The translations under genes were made by a program, and so were the position numbers. Shown one piece after another: positions 32,697 through 35,391 of a stretch of 35,391 nucleotides of DNA. The DNA is taken from NCBI GenBank assembly GCA_025201765.1, contig MU623578.1, positions 1-35,391 of the forward strand, in the 5' to 3' direction. Under the pieces are notes generated by a model. It was not told the origin of the DNA, ran no database searches, and saw only the letters and a program-made list of their open reading frames with translations. This DNA comes from Daldinia sp. FL1419. Its lineage: Eukaryota; Ascomycota; Sordariomycetes; Xylariales; Hypoxylaceae. The stretch's first letter is position 1. Each line of letters begins with the position of its first letter.

Positions 32697-35391
32697 TAAT
32701 CTTTTATATAAAAGATAATATAATTATAATATAATAATTTAAATTCTAATTTAGAGTATTAAATAAGTTATATGTATCCTGTTTATATAAGCACTTATTT
32801 TAAAAAGGGGATAAGGAAATATAGTAAGAAAATAAAAAAAATATCTAAAGTTTATTTTTATATTAAAATTTATAAAATTTAAATATTAATAATTTAATAA
32901 ATTTATATGGAATAAATAATTTAATTAATGAAGTATCTTATTAATTAATAATAATATAAAATAATAATTTAAATATTTCCAATATATTAAGATTTAAATT
33001 AATGGTTATGGGGATATTTCAGTCTTTTCCTACAATTAAATCCAGTTATTAAAAAATAAATCACATTGATCTATAATAGTTTGGGCATTTTGTGTTTAAG
33101 GTTATAGGAAGGACTTCTATTTTTATAATAAATTTACAAATTCTTATAATATTTTAATATTAATATAATCTTTAATATTTTATTTAATATATTATATTTA
33201 AATAATATGTATTTATTTTTTTATTATTTTTAAAAAATTATATAGGATATATCTTATTTTCTAAATTTTATTAATAATATATAAAAAATAATTTTATTAT
33301 TTTGTAAAATTTAAAATATAAATGTTATTATTAATATAGAAATTTATTTACCATTAATAATTAATATATTAATATATTAATTGCGTATATAATTATCTAT
33401 ATAGAATATATATATTGGAAGATGAATTTTGGAAAGTAATTATATAATTTTTATCTTTTATTTTCTTTTATTAAATTTTAATTATAAAATATTATATATT
33501 TATCTTTAATTATATTATTAAAAGCCAAGCCTTTTTATGTTGTTTGTAAAGTTTAGGTAGGTAGGAAAAGGGGTGCAATAAAGAAGATGTATGAATTATT
33601 TAAATTTTTTGAAATTAGAGTAGTTATGTTTGTTAAAAAAAATAATATAATTTATTTATATTAATTATATTGTAATTTTCTTATATTATTATTTAATTTT
33701 ATTATATAATTTAATAAAATGATATTAGATGATTTTATAATAATGGCAAAAAAAATCTAAAAGGATATTGGATAATAATTATTAATATTAGAAATTAAAA
33801 ATATAAATAATATTAATAAATAATATTAATAATTAAGGTATTTATATTTTAATATTAATTAAATAATTAAGTAATATTTTATTTAAAGTTAAATAATAAA
33901 TTTATTAAGATATATATTAAGTATATTTATATTGTTTATAATTTGTTTTGTATATATTATTCTTTTTTTATATATATTGGAGAAGATAATATTCCTTATT
34001 TTAAATAGAAAATTATTAATTAAAAATTAATTTATTATTATTATACTATTTATTATAATATATATCAATAATTATAGTGATTGAAAATGAATATAAATTT
34101 ATTTTAAAAAATTATTTTCTAATTTAATATTATTTTAAATTTTATTTATATAAAGGTTTGAATTTTTTATTAATTTATTATTATTATAATAGAATTTTAT
34201 TTTCCTATATTGGGCTTTTATTAGCAAATTTATAAGGAAAGGATTAGAAATAATTTAATATTTAATTTTAATAAATATTATAATAAAATATTTAAAATAA
34301 AAAATAAATTTTTTTTTAATGTAAATATAGAATAATAATATTAATAGATAATTAATAAAGCTTTTATATGGTGGTATGATTGGTGTTAGAAATTCTATCA
34401 CAATATTAATTTTTATATTTAATCAAAAATAACCTATATCTTTTTTAATATTGGGATAAAATTTAAGGGTTATTAATAAAATTAAGGTAAGATATTATAA
34501 TCATATTAATCTTTTTAATGTAATTTTATTAAAATTAATATTAATATTATGGTTTTTATAATATAATATAATTTTTAATTTATTAAATTATAATTTATTA
34601 ATATAAAATTATAAATGTAAACTAAATTTTATTATTTATTTACAAATATAAATAAATTTTATAATAAATAAATAATAAATATAATTATTAATAATAACAT
34701 TTTAACAAAAAATTATAAAAATAAAAAATATATTAATTCCAAATTTTATAATAAAATCAAAATAATTTTCCAATAAAAAACCTAAAATATATTATAAAAA
34801 TCGCAAATAATTTAACATTATTCCAACATTTTGCAAAACCTTACTAAACCATAATATACAAATTCCTACAATTATAAATTTAAAATGAAATTTAATAATA
34901 TTTCTTAAACTATATAATGGACAAATTATAAATTAAAAAAACTAATTATTTTAATATTTGTTATTATAATTAAGGAAAATATAAACATTATATATTATAT
35001 AATTATAAAAAAGAATATTTAAAAATATATATAAAAAATAGGAAAAATAGATGATAAGATTATAGATTATTTTAAATAATTAAATATAAATATTTATTAA
35101 AATATCTTTATAATTAAAAATAATATTTTAAATAATTATTAATACTAATATTAATTTTATAAAATAAATTTTAATTATAAATATTAAAATATTTGGAATT
35201 AAATTGATATAAATTTTATAAAAAATATCTTATAATAAAAATTTTATTATAAAATTAATTTAATATTTTTTATATTTTAAATAAAAATTTACAGAATATT
35301 TTTGGAAATATATTTAAAAAAAAAATAAATAATAATAAGAAAATATATATATTTAATTAACTTTAATTCTTTAATAACTTTAATAAATAAT
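32697..35391. other. AT-rich gene-free stretch
   Basis: After relic 2 the frame loses repeat character. Less degraded patches lie at about 33000-33120 (CACATTGATCTATAATAG, GGTTATAGGAAGGACTTC) and 33525-33590 (GCCAAGCC, GGTAGGTAGGAAAAGGGGTG), with no readable gene. From about 34600 the plus strand leans to A and C again. No RNA gene or array is seen to the end. Confidence 0.6.

Noticed and set aside
1..35391. Mitochondrial or plastid origin because of the extreme A+T
   Set aside because: No organelle protein, rRNA or tRNA is visible in 35 kb under any code, and the RIP-like decay and satellite fit nuclear DNA better.
1..35391. Many TATATA and TTATAA runs that look like promoters
   Set aside because: Expected by chance at this composition and not placed before any intact gene.

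Overview
The window looks like nuclear DNA of a filamentous fungus, most likely an ascomycete, taken from a long gene-poor AT-isochore. By eye almost the whole 35 kb is A+T apart from a few islands. Stop codons fall every few codons in all frames, CpG is almost confined to the islands, and the remaining C and G sit mostly in CC, CT, GG and AG contexts rather than CA and TG. That is the footprint expected of repeat-induced point mutation (RIP, C-to-T changes mainly at CpA). I counted nothing, so these are visual impressions. I see no intact gene, tRNA, rRNA, promoter, riboswitch, CRISPR array or telomere repeat. A heterochromatic or (peri)centromeric block fits, but that is inference.

Layout. 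Positions 1-5340 are AT-rich with one small broken reading frame (2382-2633, minus). Positions 5341-6038 hold four copies of a ~28-bp motif in alternating orientation. Two copies of one short element with terminal inverted repeats (MITE-like) lie at 7421-7628 and 16766-17029, and an unrelated TIR element lies at 12132-12290. The outstanding island is 14100-15815: two dyads, a 10-bp GATAAG ladder, then about ten copies of a ~138-bp satellite whose unit contains two adjacent perfect hairpins and a TCGTACGA palindrome. Minisatellites with periods of 20, 15, 17 and 16 bp lie at 17111, 22028, 27622 and 28113. Further tandem repeats sit inside open frames at 26148 (18 bp) and 31045 (24 bp).

The clearest former genes are two frame-preserved ankyrin-repeat-like relics on the plus strand (24781-25763 and 32046-32696). 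Each keeps one reading frame for about 650-725 bp and is broken mainly by TAA or TGA point stops, which is what point mutation without indels would leave. Two other ATG-less open frames carry peptide repeats: 26112-26372 (18-bp units) and 30861-31193 (24-bp units).

Long blocks of opposite strand skew (G over C at about 17.3-21.7 kb, C over G at about 9.9-10.4 and 28.6-31.2 kb) suggest that cytosine deamination hit one strand per block. Nothing here forms a working operon or pathway. The interest lies in the structured satellite, the short TIR elements and the decayed gene family.
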